Below are positions 9,549 to 19,000 of a stretch of DNA of 37,423 bases, piece by piece. Below the pieces are notes generated by a model that did no database searches, was not told the origin of the DNA, and was given only the letters and a program-made list of their open reading frames with translations. Source of the DNA: an uncultured Sphingomonas sp. (lineage in GTDB: Bacteria; Pseudomonadota; Alphaproteobacteria; Sphingomonadales; Sphingomonadaceae); NCBI GenBank assembly GCA_913774925.1, contig CAJYKB010000078.1:1-37423 (forward strand), given 5' to 3'. The position numbers and the translations under genes were made by a program. Every line of letters starts with the position of its first letter. Position 1 is the first letter of the stretch.

Positions 9549-9962
9549 TCAGCGGCAGCGAACCTGCCCGCGGTCGACCGACTGGCCGATCGCGGAGCCT
9601 GCCGCGCCGCCGATCAGCGCGCCCAGAAGCCCCGACCCGCCCGGTGCGATCGCCGCGCCCAGCGCGCCGCCGGCGAGGCCACCGACGATCAGCCCGGTGG
9701 TGCCATCTGGACGGCGGCAATAATAGCGTCCGTCCTGCCCGGTGTAGATGCGGTCGTTGCGGCCCAGCCGACGCTCGCGATAGGTCGGCGCGTCGCGATA
9801 GTAACGGTCGGCGTAATAGCCGCCATAGGCCGGGTCGACGCGGTCGTAGTCGTACGCGCCCCAGCCGTTGTAGCTGGCGGTGCGCGGACCGTAGCCGTCG
9901 CCGTAGGTCGAGCAGCCTGCCACCATCACAGCGGCGCTGATCGCCGCAAGAGCCAGTTTCAT
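9549..9962 (-). CDS. Glycine-zipper putative lipoprotein
   Basis: A 137-residue exported protein. The signal sequence MKLALAAISAAVMVAGC ends in a lipobox-like VAGC, with Cys17 as the probable lipidation site. The middle (20-85) is rich in Tyr, Arg, Asp and Gly. The C-terminal third (about 93-130) is a glycine zipper (GGLAGGALGAAIAP...GALIGGAAGSAIG) like those of glycine-zipper 2TM/SlyB-type outer-membrane lipoproteins, which pack transmembrane helices. It ends with a Cys near RGQVRCR, which might pair with the Cys in RYYCRR. AGGAGG upstream of the ATG at 9962 fixes the start. Function unknown; an envelope stress or structural role is typical for such proteins. Confidence 0.85.
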   Translation of the reverse strand: MKLALAAISAAVMVAGCSTYGDGYGPRTASYNGWGAYDYDRVDPAYGGYYADRYYRDAPTYRERRLGRNDRIYTGQDGRYYCRRPDGTTGLIVGGLAGGALGAAIAPGGSGLLGALIGGAAGSAIGQSVDRGQVRCR

Positions 9963-10018
9963 CGCATCCCTCCTGTCGTCAGTGAGGTCGCAATGTTCCG
10001 CTGACACAAAGGTTGCAC

Positions 10019-10040
10019 ACCGGCCCCTTCCGGGACCGGT
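10019..10040 (-). terminator. Candidate terminator hairpin downstream of the 10063-10389 gene
   Basis: ACCGG-C-CCC, loop TTCC, GGG-A-CCGGT forms an 8-pair stem with one mismatch, 23 bases beyond the stop of the minus-strand gene. On the minus strand a short CCTTTG follows, not a strong T run. Proposed from structure and position only. Confidence 0.4.
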
Positions 10041-10062
10041 GGCGATGTCTGGCGGGGGGCCG

Positions 10063-10389
10063 TCAGCGATAGTGACGGCGGTCGTGCTTGTCGAAGCGGA
10101 TGCGTTGGCTGAGCGCGTCGAAGCGGCGGTCGAGGTCGCGGCGCTCCCACTGCTGCAGCCCGCCGGTGCGGCGATAGCGCCCCTCCAGCGTGGCGATCTG
10201 CCGTGCCTCGGCGCGCAGCCGCTGCGCCTCGCCGCGGGTCAGCGCGCCGGAGCGGATTCCCTGGTCGATGCGGCGGTCGAGCTGCGCCTGGCGCGCGTTG
10301 ATCGGCTGCCACGCCTGCGCGCTGGCGGCGACGGGGGCGGTGACGGCGACGAGGCCGAGCGCGGCGACGAGCGTGTGGATGCGGTTCAT
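10063..10389 (-). CDS. Small exported protein of unknown function, Arg-rich and helical
   Basis: A 108-residue protein with a clear signal peptide (MNRIHTLVAALGLVAVTAPVAASAQ, cleavage after about residue 25). The mature part is charged and probably helical, with two related segments: RQAQLDRRIDQGIRSGALTRGEAQRLRAE and a later QQWERRDLDRRFDALSQRIR. Proteins of this pattern are common in sphingomonads without a known function. The ATG at 10389 is preferred over one at 10395, because GGGAG lies seven bases before it. It reads in the same direction as the glycine-zipper gene but is separated by about 100 bases and a hairpin. Periplasmic location is inferred from the signal peptide. Confidence 0.8.
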   Translation of the reverse strand: MNRIHTLVAALGLVAVTAPVAASAQAWQPINARQAQLDRRIDQGIRSGALTRGEAQRLRAEARQIATLEGRYRRTGGLQQWERRDLDRRFDALSQRIRFDKHDRRHYR

Positions 10390-10526
10390 GGTCATTCTCC
10401 CGTTTGGCGACCGCGGTGAAGCGGCCCGTGGGAGAAGAGATAGGCGGGGTTCGTCGCGGATCGTTCGCAAGCAAGCGGCGAAAGTGTAATCCTTTGTCGC
10501 GGTTCCGCGGACTTCGTTCAGCTTTC

Positions 10527-11321
10527 TCAGCCGATCGCGGCGCGCGCGCGGGTCGCCAGCCGCTTGACCGCGGCGGCGTGGATGCCGGCGGCGCTGACCA
10601 GTACGCCGTAGGCACGCGGATCCGGCTTGTTGAACAGCAGCGGTGCGCCCAGCGCATCGCTGACGCTCGCCCCCGCCTCCGACGCCAGCAGGACCGCGGC
10701 GGCGATGTCCCATTCGTTGCCCCAGCGCAGCGTCGCGACCAGATCGGCGAGGTCGGCGGCGATCATCGCGATGCGCAGCGCGATCGAATTGGGCTTCTCG
10801 ACCGCGATCAGGTCGCGGTCGGCCTTGGGCAGCGCATCGACCGGCGCGCGCGCGCCGGCGAGTGCGAGGCGACCGCCCGCGACCACGCGCATGCCGTTGC
10901 GGGTCGTGCCGCCGCCGGCCACCGCGCACCACACCTCGTCACGCGCGGGAGCGTCGAGCACGCCGATCACCGGGCGACCGTCCTCCACCAGCGCGACCGA
11001 CACGCACCAGCCGGGCCGCCCGCGGATATAGTCGCGCGTGCCGTCGATCGGATCGACCACCCATACGCGTCGCCGGGCGAGCCGCTGCGGGTTGTCGGCG
11101 GTCTCCTCCGACAGCCAGCCGGCGTCGGGCACCAGCGCCGACAGACGCTGGTGGAGCAGGGTGTCGACGTCGAGGTCGACCTGGCAGACCGGTTCGCCCG
11201 GTGCCTTCTCCCACCGGGCGAAGGCCGTGTGCCAGCGCGCGAACGCCATCGCGGCGGACTCGCGCACCACGGCCGCCACCGCATCCGCCAGCGCGGGCAG
11301 CGAGGCGTCGGCGTCAGCCAC
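10527..11321 (-). CDS. cysQ: 3'(2'),5'-bisphosphate nucleotidase / inositol-monophosphatase family
   Basis: A 264-residue member of the Mg-dependent, Li-sensitive phosphatase family. Metal-site motifs are WLSEE (69-73) and DPIDGTRDYI (90-99), with the C-terminal EWDIAAAVLLASEAG. The DGTRDYI context is that of CysQ, which removes the 3' phosphate from PAP formed in sulfate assimilation; other family members hydrolyse inositol phosphates, so the substrate is likely but not proven. The start is GTG at 11321, eight bases inside the end of pmbA, so translation is coupled to pmbA. No alternative upstream start avoids the overlap. Confidence 0.88.
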   Translation of the reverse strand: MADADASLPALADAVAAVVRESAAMAFARWHTAFARWEKAPGEPVCQVDLDVDTLLHQRLSALVPDAGWLSEETADNPQRLARRRVWVVDPIDGTRDYIRGRPGWCVSVALVEDGRPVIGVLDAPARDEVWCAVAGGGTTRNGMRVVAGGRLALAGARAPVDALPKADRDLIAVEKPNSIALRIAMIAADLADLVATLRWGNEWDIAAAVLLASEAGASVSDALGAPLLFNKPDPRAYGVLVSAAGIHAAAVKRLATRARAAIG

Positions 11322-12660
11322 CCGCGACGGTCATCCCGTCGACCCGCAGCGTCGGCACGTTGACGCCGTAGCGGAAGACGAGGTCGTTGGCGGGGGTCAG
11401 CTGCGCGTACATCTGTTTCAGATTGCCCGCAATGGTCAGCTCGGCCACGGGGCGCGTGATCTCGCCGTTCTCGATCAGGAAGCCGGCTGCGCCACGGCTG
11501 TAGTCGCCGGTGACGGGGTTGACGCCCTGCCCGATCAGCTCGGTGATATAGACGCCGTGCACGATGTCGCCGATCAGCGTCTCGACCGGCAGCTTGCCCG
11601 CCTCCATGTAGAGGTTGCTGCTCGACACGCCCGGCGCGCCCGCGATCCCGCGCGCGGCATGACCGGTCGGCTCCAGCCCCAGCTGCCGCGCGGAGGCTGA
11701 ATCGAGCAGCCACGTCTCCAGCATCCCGTCGCTGACGATCGCGGTGGGGCCGACCGGCAGCCCCTCGCCATCGAAGGGACGTGAGCGCAGCCCGTGCGGG
11801 CGCTGCGGATCGTCCTGAATCGCGATGCCGGACGCGAAGACCTGCGTGCCCATCGCGTCGAGCAGGAAGCTGGTCCGCCGCGTGATCGCGCTGCCCGCGA
11901 TCGCGGAGATCAAATGCCCGATCAGGCTGGCGCCGACGCGCGGGTCGAACACCACCGGCATCGCGCCGCTGGCGACGCGCGCCGGGTTCAGCCGCGCCAC
12001 CGCGCGTTCGCCGGCGGTGCGGCCGATCGTCTCCGGCGCGTCGAGCCGCGCATGATGGCGGCTGGAATGGTGCGCATAATCGCGCTGCATCCCCGCGCCT
12101 TCGCCTGCGATGACGCTGGCGGACAGGCCATAGCCGGTGGTGGCATAGGCGCCCGCGAAGCCATGGCTGGTGGCGAGCGCCCAGACGCTGGAGGAGGCGG
12201 AGGCGCCGCCCCCTTCGCTGTTGGTGACGCCAGCGACCGCGCGCGCGGCATCCTCCGCCGCCATCGCGGCATCGCGCAGCGCCTGCGGAGTCACCTCCGC
12301 ATGGTCGGCGAGGTCGAGCAGGGGGGCGGCACCGTGGAGAAGCCGCTCCTTCGGCGCGAGCCCGGCCCAGCGATCCTCCGGCGCCTCGCGTGCCATCGCC
12401 ACCGCGCGTTCGACCAGCGCGTCCATCGCCGCGGACGACAGGTCGGAGGTCGAGACGCTGGCGGAGCGCCGACCGACGAACACCCGCAGCCCCAGATCTT
12501 CGCCCTCCGAGCGGCCGACATCCTCCAGCTTGCCGAGACGCACCGACACGTCGGTGGAGGCATGCGCGGCGAAGACGGCGTCGGCGGCATCGGCCCCGGC
12601 GGCGGTGGCGCGGCGGACGATGTCGTGGGCGCGTTCCTGCGCCTGATCCGGGGTCAGCAT
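11314..12660 (-). CDS. pmbA: TldD/PmbA family metallopeptidase component (TldE)
   Basis: A 448-residue PmbA (TldE) subunit. In E. coli TldE pairs with TldD to make a zinc protease that degrades unfolded short peptides and matures microcin B17 and pyrroloquinoline-type peptides; TldE itself lacks the HExxxH zinc site, and none is seen here. Family landmarks include the N-terminal SVRLGKLEDVGRSEGEDLGLRVFVG and the C-terminal GVSSSNLYME, GVNPVTGDYSRGAAGFLIENGEI and LTIAGNL. The start at 12660 is the first ATG of the frame. Its partner tldD is not in this window. The 8-base overlap with cysQ makes a two-gene operon. Confidence 0.94.
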   Translation of the reverse strand: MLTPDQAQERAHDIVRRATAAGADAADAVFAAHASTDVSVRLGKLEDVGRSEGEDLGLRVFVGRRSASVSTSDLSSAAMDALVERAVAMAREAPEDRWAGLAPKERLLHGAAPLLDLADHAEVTPQALRDAAMAAEDAARAVAGVTNSEGGGASASSSVWALATSHGFAGAYATTGYGLSASVIAGEGAGMQRDYAHHSSRHHARLDAPETIGRTAGERAVARLNPARVASGAMPVVFDPRVGASLIGHLISAIAGSAITRRTSFLLDAMGTQVFASGIAIQDDPQRPHGLRSRPFDGEGLPVGPTAIVSDGMLETWLLDSASARQLGLEPTGHAARGIAGAPGVSSSNLYMEAGKLPVETLIGDIVHGVYITELIGQGVNPVTGDYSRGAAGFLIENGEITRPVAELTIAGNLKQMYAQLTPANDLVFRYGVNVPTLRVDGMTVAGG

Positions 12661-12692
12661 CCGACCGACTTAGGGGGTGGCGCGGGTGGTTG

Positions 12693-13604
12693 CTAGAGGC
12701 GCGTGCCCACGGCGGCGCAGGCGAGGAACATCAGCAGACCGGCGAAGCGGTTGGCGCGGAAGCGGCGCAGTGCGCCGCCGCCATCGTCCGGATCGAGCGT
12801 CGCGACCTGCCAGAGGAGGTGCAGCGCGACGGGGAGCAGCGCGGCGAGCGCGAGCGGGTCGGCGCGGACCTGCCAGATCGCCATGGCCCAGCCCGTCACC
12901 GCGAGCGCATAGCATGCCGCGACCCCGGCGCGGACATGCCGCCCCATCGCCAGCGCGGAGGAGCCTATGCCGACCAGCGCGTCATCCTCGCGGTCCTGCA
13001 ATGCATAGATCGTGTCATAGCCGATCACCCAGAAGATGGTGCCGGCATAGAGCAGCATCCCCGGCGCGGCGAGCGTCCCCCAGCTTTCGGTCCATCCGAC
13101 CAGTGCGGCCCAGGAGAAGACGAGCCCCAGCCACGCCTGTGGCCACCACGTGATCCGCTTCTTGATGGGATAGGCCCCCACCGGTGCCAGCGCCGCGAGC
13201 GAGACGATCGCGGCGGGCCAGTGGAGTTGCAGGAGGACGACCAGCCCGACGAGGCACAGGGCGACCAGCCAGATCCAGGCCGCGCGCAGCGATACCGCGC
13301 CGCTGGCGAGCGGGCGGTGGCGCGTCCGCGCGACGCTGGCGTCCAGATCGCGGTCGACGATGTCGTTGTAGACGCAGCCCGCGCCGCGCATCGCGATGCT
13401 TCCCAGCAACAGCCAGGCGACCAAGGTCCAGCGCGCCACGACCTCCCCGGCCAGCGCCACCGCCCATGCGCCCGGCCAGAACAGCAGCCACCAGCCGATC
13501 GGCCGGTCGAAGCGCGCCAGCGACGCGAAGGCCCGCGCGCCGGGCGGCAGCAGCGACAGCAGGCCGCGATGCTCGCTGTCGGGGACGATGTCGGGACGGG
13601 TCAT
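12693..13604 (-). CDS. ubiA: 4-hydroxybenzoate polyprenyltransferase
   Basis: A 303-residue integral membrane prenyltransferase that attaches the isoprenoid tail to 4-hydroxybenzoate in ubiquinone synthesis. The two Asp-rich Mg-diphosphate motifs are present: NDIVDRDLD (80-88) and YALQDREDD near 204-212, with about eight to nine hydrophobic membrane helices between and around them. RFDRPIGWWLLFWPGAWA (31-48) is a typical UbiA first-helix segment. The start at 13604 gives MTRPDIVPDSEHRG; sequence upstream in frame does not match the family. Located 32 bases downstream of pmbA's start, in the same orientation; divergent from the TSUP permease gene. Confidence 0.95.
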   Translation of the reverse strand: MTRPDIVPDSEHRGLLSLLPPGARAFASLARFDRPIGWWLLFWPGAWAVALAGEVVARWTLVAWLLLGSIAMRGAGCVYNDIVDRDLDASVARTRHRPLASGAVSLRAAWIWLVALCLVGLVVLLQLHWPAAIVSLAALAPVGAYPIKKRITWWPQAWLGLVFSWAALVGWTESWGTLAAPGMLLYAGTIFWVIGYDTIYALQDREDDALVGIGSSALAMGRHVRAGVAACYALAVTGWAMAIWQVRADPLALAALLPVALHLLWQVATLDPDDGGGALRRFRANRFAGLLMFLACAAVGTRL

Positions 13605-13747
13605 GGCGCGGCGATAGCGCCTGCCCCCATCCGGCGCCACCGGCGCGCATGGGTGGCGCATCGTACCTGCGGGGCGCCCAAGCTTTTCTGCCATTGCCGC
13701 GGGGCGGGCGAGGCGACAAAGGGCGGCCAAACCGCGAAGGGACGAGA

Positions 13748-14527
13748 GTGGACTGGCTGAGCACGCTGGCGGGATTTCTGGTCGGTGCGATCGTCGGGCT
13801 GACGGGGGTCGGCGGCGGCTCGCTGATGTCGCCGCTGCTCATCCTGATCTTCGGCGTCGCACCGGCGACCGCGGTCGGCACCGACCTGTGGTTCGCCGCG
13901 ATCACGAAGGTGGCGGGCGGCGCGATGCACCACCGCCAGGACAATACCGACTGGCAGATCGTGAAGCGGCTGTGCTGGGGTAGCCTGCCCGCGGTCGCGC
14001 TGACCTTGTGGTGGCTGTCGGAGCATGGCCGGACCGCGGAGAAGAACGGGCTGATCGTCACGACGCTGGGCGTCGCTCTGTTGCTCTCCGGTCTGGCGAC
14101 GCCGTTCCGCCGCGCGCTGGCGGCGCGGTTCGCGCGCGCGGACGGCGCGCGCACCGCCGCCTTCCTGCGCTGGCAGCCGGCGCTGACGGTGGCGGCGGGC
14201 GCGGTGCTGGGGACGCTCATCACGCTGACCTCGGTCGGCGCGGGCGCGCTGGGCGCGACGCTGCTGCTGCTGCTCTACCCGCTGCGGCTCACCGCCAGAC
14301 GGCTGGTGGGGACCGATATCGTCCATGCGGTGCCGGTCGCGCTGATCGGCGGGATCGGGCATGCGGTGATCGGCAACATCGACCTGCGGCTGCTGGGCGC
14401 ACTGTTGCTGGGATCGATCCCCGGCGTATTGTTGGGGGCGCGGCTGACCGGCTATCTGCCGGAGCGGGTCGTCACCCCCGCGCTCGCGGTGGTGCTGGTG
14501 ATCGTGGGCGCGCGGCTATTGCTGTAG
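13748..14527 (+). CDS. TSUP (TauE/SafE) family sulfite exporter-like permease
   Basis: A 259-residue polytopic membrane protein starting at GTG 13748, with GAAGGGA upstream. The N-terminal helix [26 protein letters not shown] carries the family's GxxGxGGG signature, and the second half repeats the pattern ([22 protein letters not shown]), as expected for the internally duplicated TSUP fold. [16 protein letters not shown] is another conserved piece. TSUP proteins move sulfite, sulfonates or other small anions across the inner membrane; substrate here is unknown. Its last 12 bases overlap the end of the convergent glyoxalase gene, leaving no room for a terminator between them. Confidence 0.88.
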   Translation: MDWLSTLAGFLVGAIVGLTGVGGGSLMSPLLILIFGVAPATAVGTDLWFAAITKVAGGAMHHRQDNTDWQIVKRLCWGSLPAVALTLWWLSEHGRTAEKNGLIVTTLGVALLLSGLATPFRRALAARFARADGARTAAFLRWQPALTVAAGAVLGTLITLTSVGAGALGATLLLLLYPLRLTARRLVGTDIVHAVPVALIGGIGHAVIGNIDLRLLGALLLGSIPGVLLGARLTGYLPERVVTPALAVVLVIVGARLLL

Positions 14528-15022
14528 CGCGGGCGTCATCCCGGCGGGCGACAGGATCTCGATCCAGTAACCGTCCGGGTCGGTGATGAAGGCGATCTCC
14601 TTCATCGCGCCGTCCTGCGGCCGCTTCTTGAACGGCACGCCCAGTTCCTCGAACCGCGCGCAGGCCGCCGCGACGTCGGGCACCGATACGCCCAGGTGCC
14701 CGAACCCGCGCGGTTCCTGATTGCCGCTATGATAGCCCGCGAAATCGGGATCGCTTTCCGTCCCCCAATTGTGCGTCAGCTCCAGCGTGGTTTCGCGCGC
14801 GAAGATGAACTGCGCCCGCTCGGCGGGGTTCTCCGGCACCGCCTCGCCCTCCTTCAGGTAGGCGAGGAAGTAGAGCGAGAACTTCATCTCCGCGAAGTCC
14901 AGCTGCTGGAGCAGCGTCATGCCCAGCACGTCGCGGTAGAAGGCGAGCGACGCGCGCGGATCGCGGACGCGCAGCATCGTCTGGTTCAGTACGAACCCTT
15001 CGGTGCCGGGGATGCGGGGCAT
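14516..15022 (-). CDS. gloA: Lactoylglutathione lyase (glyoxalase I)
   Basis: Isomerises the methylglyoxal-glutathione adduct to S-lactoylglutathione. The 168-residue protein has the two-module vicinal-oxygen-chelate fold and the four metal ligands Gln14 (LNQTML), Glu81 (LELTHN), His109 (GFGHLG) and Glu155 (YWIEIL). This Gln/Glu/His/Glu set and the length match the human/Pseudomonas-type, zinc-using enzyme rather than the shorter nickel-type E. coli one, which has His first. The ATG at 15022 is preferred because GGAG lies nine bases upstream; an in-frame ATG at 15037 would add five residues but has no ribosome site. Follows ohr by 21 bases and is probably co-transcribed with it, linking aldehyde and peroxide defence. 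Confidence 0.93.
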   Translation of the reverse strand: MPRIPGTEGFVLNQTMLRVRDPRASLAFYRDVLGMTLLQQLDFAEMKFSLYFLAYLKEGEAVPENPAERAQFIFARETTLELTHNWGTESDPDFAGYHSGNQEPRGFGHLGVSVPDVAAACARFEELGVPFKKRPQDGAMKEIAFITDPDGYWIEILSPAGMTPALQQ

Positions 15023-15043
15023 GATCGATATCTCCATGGACGG

Positions 15044-15469
15044 TCAGGCGAGCGCCAGCCCCACGTCGATATTCCCGCGCGTCGCGTTCGAATAGGGGCA
15101 GATCTCGTGCGCGGTCGCGACCAGCCGCTGCGCCGTGTCCGGATCGAGCCCGGGGAGGTCGACGGTCAGCTCCGCGGTCAGCCCGAAGCCGCCCGCGGTG
15201 CGCGGCCCGATCCCGATGCTGGCGGCGACGGTCGTGTCGTCGGGCACCTTCACCTTGAGCTGCTGGCCTGCGACCTTCAGCGCACCGATGAAGCACGCGG
15301 AATAGCCGGCGGCGAACATCTGCTCCGGATTGGTGCCCTTGCCGCCGGCACCGCCCAGTTCGCGCGGAGTCGACAGCGCCACATCCAGCGCGCCGTCCGC
15401 GCTGCGGGCATGGCCTTCGCGACCGCCGGTGGCGGTGGCGCTGGTACGGTATTTCACATCGACCGACAT
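15044..15469 (-). CDS. ohr: Organic hydroperoxide resistance protein, Ohr type
   Basis: A 141-residue thiol peroxidase of the OsmC/Ohr family, reducing organic hydroperoxides. The reactive pair is Cys59 ([10 protein letters not shown]) and Cys124 ([13 protein letters not shown]), with the supporting Arg36 (STPRELGG) and Glu49 (NPEQ). The [13 protein letters not shown] ending is characteristic of Ohr rather than OsmC. GAGGAGAGGG upstream of the ATG is a strong ribosome site. It is divergent from ohrR, the usual arrangement for OhrR repression that is relieved by peroxide. The glyoxalase gene follows in the same direction. Confidence 0.95.
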   Translation of the reverse strand: MSVDVKYRTSATATGGREGHARSADGALDVALSTPRELGGAGGKGTNPEQMFAAGYSACFIGALKVAGQQLKVKVPDDTTVAASIGIGPRTAGGFGLTAELTVDLPGLDPDTAQRLVATAHEICPYSNATRGNIDVGLALA

Positions 15470-15502
15470 CGATTCCCTCTCCTCAAGCTGCCGTGATATC
15501 CA

Positions 15503-15514
15503 TTATCGCGATAA
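15503..15514. promoter_or_regulatory. Perfect 12-base palindrome in the ohr/ohrR intergenic region, candidate OhrR operator
   Basis: TTATCGCGATAA is a perfect dyad, with two further symmetric base pairs outside it (15498-15499 with 15518-15519). It lies 34 bases before the ohr start and 83 before the ohrR start, in one of the few AT-rich patches of the window. A second 10-base palindrome (CAAGGCCTTG) is at 15534-15543. OhrR is known to bind dyads between such genes; assigning this one is inference. Confidence 0.5.
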
Positions 15515-15596
15515 GATATGGTTAATTGGCGACCAAGGCCTTGTAAAGGTCGATCTTTGTGCGATAGCGCTGCGCGAACGTTCCGGAGATTCCCCC

Positions 15597-16046
15597 TTGG
15601 GCAGCACGTTACCGCTGGAAGACCAGTTCTGCTTCTCGCTCTACGCAGCGAACATGGCGGTGGGGCGGACGTACAAGCCCATGCTGGACGCTTTGGGCAT
15701 CACGTACCCGCAATATCTGGTCCTGCACGCCTTGTGGGAGGAGGATGGTCGCACGGTCGGCGCGATCGCGCAGCGGCTGACGCTGGAATCCAGCACCGTG
15801 ACCCCGCTGGTGAAGCGACTGGAAGCGGCGGGTCTGGTGGAGCGGTCGCGCAACCCGCTGGACGAGCGCCAGGTTCAGGTGCGCCTGACCGGGAAGGGCC
15901 GCGACATGCGCGACCGTTGTGCCTGCCTGGGCGAGGAACTGATCGCGAAGTCGGGGATGACGCTGGAGGAGATCGCGGTCCTGAAGAGTCAGGTCGAAAC
16001 CTTCCGCGGGCGTATCAGCGAACTGGCGCCGACGCTGCGGGCATGA
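15597..16046 (+). CDS. ohrR: MarR-family organic peroxide sensor OhrR
   Basis: A 149-residue winged-helix repressor beginning at TTG 15597, which is preceded by GGAG at an 8-base spacing; no ATG start fits the family N-terminus. The peroxide-sensing cysteine is Cys12 in DQFCFSLY, and nearby tyrosines (RTYKPMLDALGITYPQYLV) match the residues that hold the reduced cysteine in known OhrR. The wing and recognition helix lie in LTLESSTVTPLVKRLEAAGLVERSRNPLDERQVQ. A further Cys pair in RDRCACLGEEL is consistent with the two-cysteine OhrR type, in which Cys12 would form a disulfide across the dimer. Divergent from ohr, its expected target. Confidence 0.93.
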   Translation: MGSTLPLEDQFCFSLYAANMAVGRTYKPMLDALGITYPQYLVLHALWEEDGRTVGAIAQRLTLESSTVTPLVKRLEAAGLVERSRNPLDERQVQVRLTGKGRDMRDRCACLGEELIAKSGMTLEEIAVLKSQVETFRGRISELAPTLRA

Positions 16047-16052
16047 CGCGGG

Positions 16053-16078
16053 CGGGCGGGGGCCATGGCCCCCGCCCG
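16053..16078. terminator. Perfect palindrome between convergent ohrR and TonB receptor genes
   Basis: A 26-base perfect dyad centred on CCATGG at 16063-16068 starts 7 bases after the ohrR stop and ends 11 bases before the receptor stop. It would form a very stable GC hairpin in either transcript. No T run, so a bidirectional terminator role is proposed from position and symmetry. Confidence 0.65.
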
Positions 16079-16088
16079 GGTCGCAGCA

Positions 16089-19000
16089 TCAGCGGGTCTG
16101 CATCCGGATGCCGACGCGGAACTGCCGGCCCAGCAGGTCGGAATAGGTGCTGTTCGCGGCCAGTCCGGTTTCCGGCAACAGCATCGGGTCGCGGTCGAAG
16201 ACGTTCGTCACGTTGATGAAGAATTGCGCCTCCGCGCCGTCGAAGCGCACCTTCTGCGTCAGGTTGAGGTCGGCGTAGAAGAGGCCGCCGATACGGTTGG
16301 ACTGATAGGTCGGGAAATTGGTGGTCGAGACCGGGCAGTTGGTCTGGCATTCGATCCCGTTGGCGACATATTTGCCCGCGCTGACCCCGCGCCCGACCGC
16401 GGTGATCGAGAAATCGTCGGTGTCGACCGCCACGCTGGCGCGATAGATCCACGTCGGCGTCGTGCTCTGCCCCCCGTTCACCCCCACCGAATTGAGGACG
16501 ATGGACTGCGGGACGCCGCTGTCGAACCGGTTCTCGATATAGCGGGTCGCCACACCGCGAACCGTCACCGCCCCGTTGGTTTCGCCGAACAGCCGGTCCA
16601 GCGGCAGGCGATATGACGCGTCGATATCGACGCCGCGCACCTTCTGGCTGGCCGCGTTGAACGGCTGGCTGCGGATGATGAGATACGGCTGCGCCGCGTT
16701 CTGCGTCCGCCCGGCGTCGATGCTGACGGCGTCGCAGAACGCCTGATTCCCCAGATAGCAGAGGTTGACGATCTGCTGCGCGCTGAAGGTGCTGATCCCG
16801 GAATTGACCTTGATGTCGAAATAATCGACCGACAGGTTGAACCCAGGCAGGAAGCGGGGGGTCACGACGACGCCGGCATTCCACTGATCGGCCTTCTCCG
16901 CGCCCAGACGGGGATTGCCGGTCGCGAAGCCCGAGTAGCTGTAGCTCGCCTGCGCCGGCTGTCCCGCGGCGATGAACGCCGGGCTCCGGCCATCCTGGAA
17001 GCCGGGGTTGGTGACCGAATCGCTGTTCGCGGTGCCGGCCTGGAACAGCTCGTTCAGGTTCGGCGCGCGGATGTCGCGCGACCGGGTCACGCGCAGCCGG
17101 ATGTCCTCGATCGGCTGCCAGGTGGCGCCCGCCTTCCAAGTCGTGACATAGCCCGCGGTCGAGTAATCGGTCGCGCGCACCGCGCCGTTGAATTCCAGCC
17201 CGAAGCCGAGCGGGACCGCGGTTTCCAGATAGGCTTCCTTCACATCGTAGCGGCCGACGCTGGCGAGGTAGTTTCCGACCGACCAGCGATTCGACGCGCC
17301 GGTGACGTTGCCGTTGGCGTCGCGCACCGGAAGCGGCTGGAATTCCGACGGCACGAAACCGCTGACCTTCTCCTGCCGATACTCCGCGCCGACCGCGACG
17401 CTGACGTCGCCGGCCCAGGTCGCGAACGGGGTAAGCGACACGTTCGTCCCCGCCGTGATCTGCTGCAAGCGCTGCTCACGATACGGATCGCCCAGCACAT
17501 AGGGGATGGCGGCGGGATTGGCGACGCCAATGCCCAGCCGGTTGAGCGGCACGCACGCGCGATCGTCGTTGGCGGTGTTCGCGTCCAGATTGATCAGGCA
17601 CTGGATCGAGCCGGCGGCATAACCCGCGGCGTTGCCGGCGGGTGCGAAGGCGACGTTGGTCGCATTGGTCAGCCGCGTGACGTTCTGGATGTTGCGCAAC
17701 TGCTCGCGTGTGTCGACGCGGCCGTATTGCGCGTAGACGTTCCACGGCGCGGCCTTGCCGAACAGCTGCAGGTCACCCTCCGCGCCGACCGCATAACGCT
17801 GCGCCTCGCGCTTGTTGTCGACCGCGCGGAACGGCAGGTCGGCGAAGGTGGTGGCGACGGTGACGCTGGTCACCCCCTGAAGCCGCGTCGGCCCGAGCGC
17901 ATTGTAAAGGAAGGCGTTGCAGGTGAGGGGCGCTGCCGCCGGCGTCGCCGCCGCGCTGCAGCCGGTCGCGTTCAGCACCGCGCCGGTCGCCAGGTTCGGC
18001 CCGGCGTTGAAGAAGACGTGCTGGCGATTGTACGACCCCTCGGCGAACAGCTCGATGCCGTCGCTCACCTCGAAGCTGGCGCGGCCGAACACGCCGTAGC
18101 GATCGTCCTGCGGATCGAGGCCGATGCGGCGACCGGAGTCGTTCACGCGCCAGTCTCCGCCCTGGGTCCGCACCGGCACCGCGGAGCCGCTCACCACCGG
18201 ATAGGTCAGTGCGCCATATTGATATTGCAGCGGCTGACCGCCGGTGCCGAAATAGACGCCGCGTAGCGAGTTCGCGACGGTGCCCGCGGAGTTGGTGATG
18301 AGCCCGCCGGGCGTCGAGTTCGCCGCGCCCGCGCCGCGGACGTAGATATAGAACGGCACGCCGGAATTCGTCGTGGCGTTGTACGCGGGGTTCTCGAACC
18401 GCAGGAAGCCGGTCTGGTTCCAGTCGCGGTCGACCGAGAAGATGCCGTCGCGGTGCGCGACCTCGCCACTGAGCAGGATGTGGCCGCGACCGCCGGCGAA
18501 GGACGTGCCGCCCGCGACCTCAAACGAGTAATTGGCGCCGTCACCCTTGTCGGTGATGCCGCTGTCGATGCTGACCTTCAACCCCTGATACTTCTTGTTC
18601 AGGACGAAGTTCACGACGCCGGCGACCGCGTCCGAGCCATAGGCCGCGGATGCGCCGCCGGTCACGACCTCGACGCGTTCGATCAACGCCTGCGGCAGGG
18701 TGTTGATGTCGACCAGGCCGTTGATCGTCGAGGGGACGGAGCGCCGGCCGTCGAGCAGGACCAGCGTCCGCTCCGGCCCCAGGTTGCGCAGGTTCAGCGC
18801 GTTGATGCCCGCCTGCCCGCTCGACAGGTTGAGCCGCGAGTTGGCGGGCCGCGTGGACCCGGCCAGCGCCGGCAGCTGGTTGACGAAATCCGCGATATTG
18901 TTCGACGGCGACCCGTTCTGGATATCCGCCAGCGACAGGACGGTCAGCGGCGTGGGCGATTCGAACCCGCCGCGAATGCGCGTGCCGGTGACGACGACGT

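Noticed and set aside
15330..15596. N-terminal extension of OhrR
   Set aside because: The in-frame sequence overlaps ohr and its promoter; the TTG at 15597 has a well-placed GGAG and gives a normal OhrR length.
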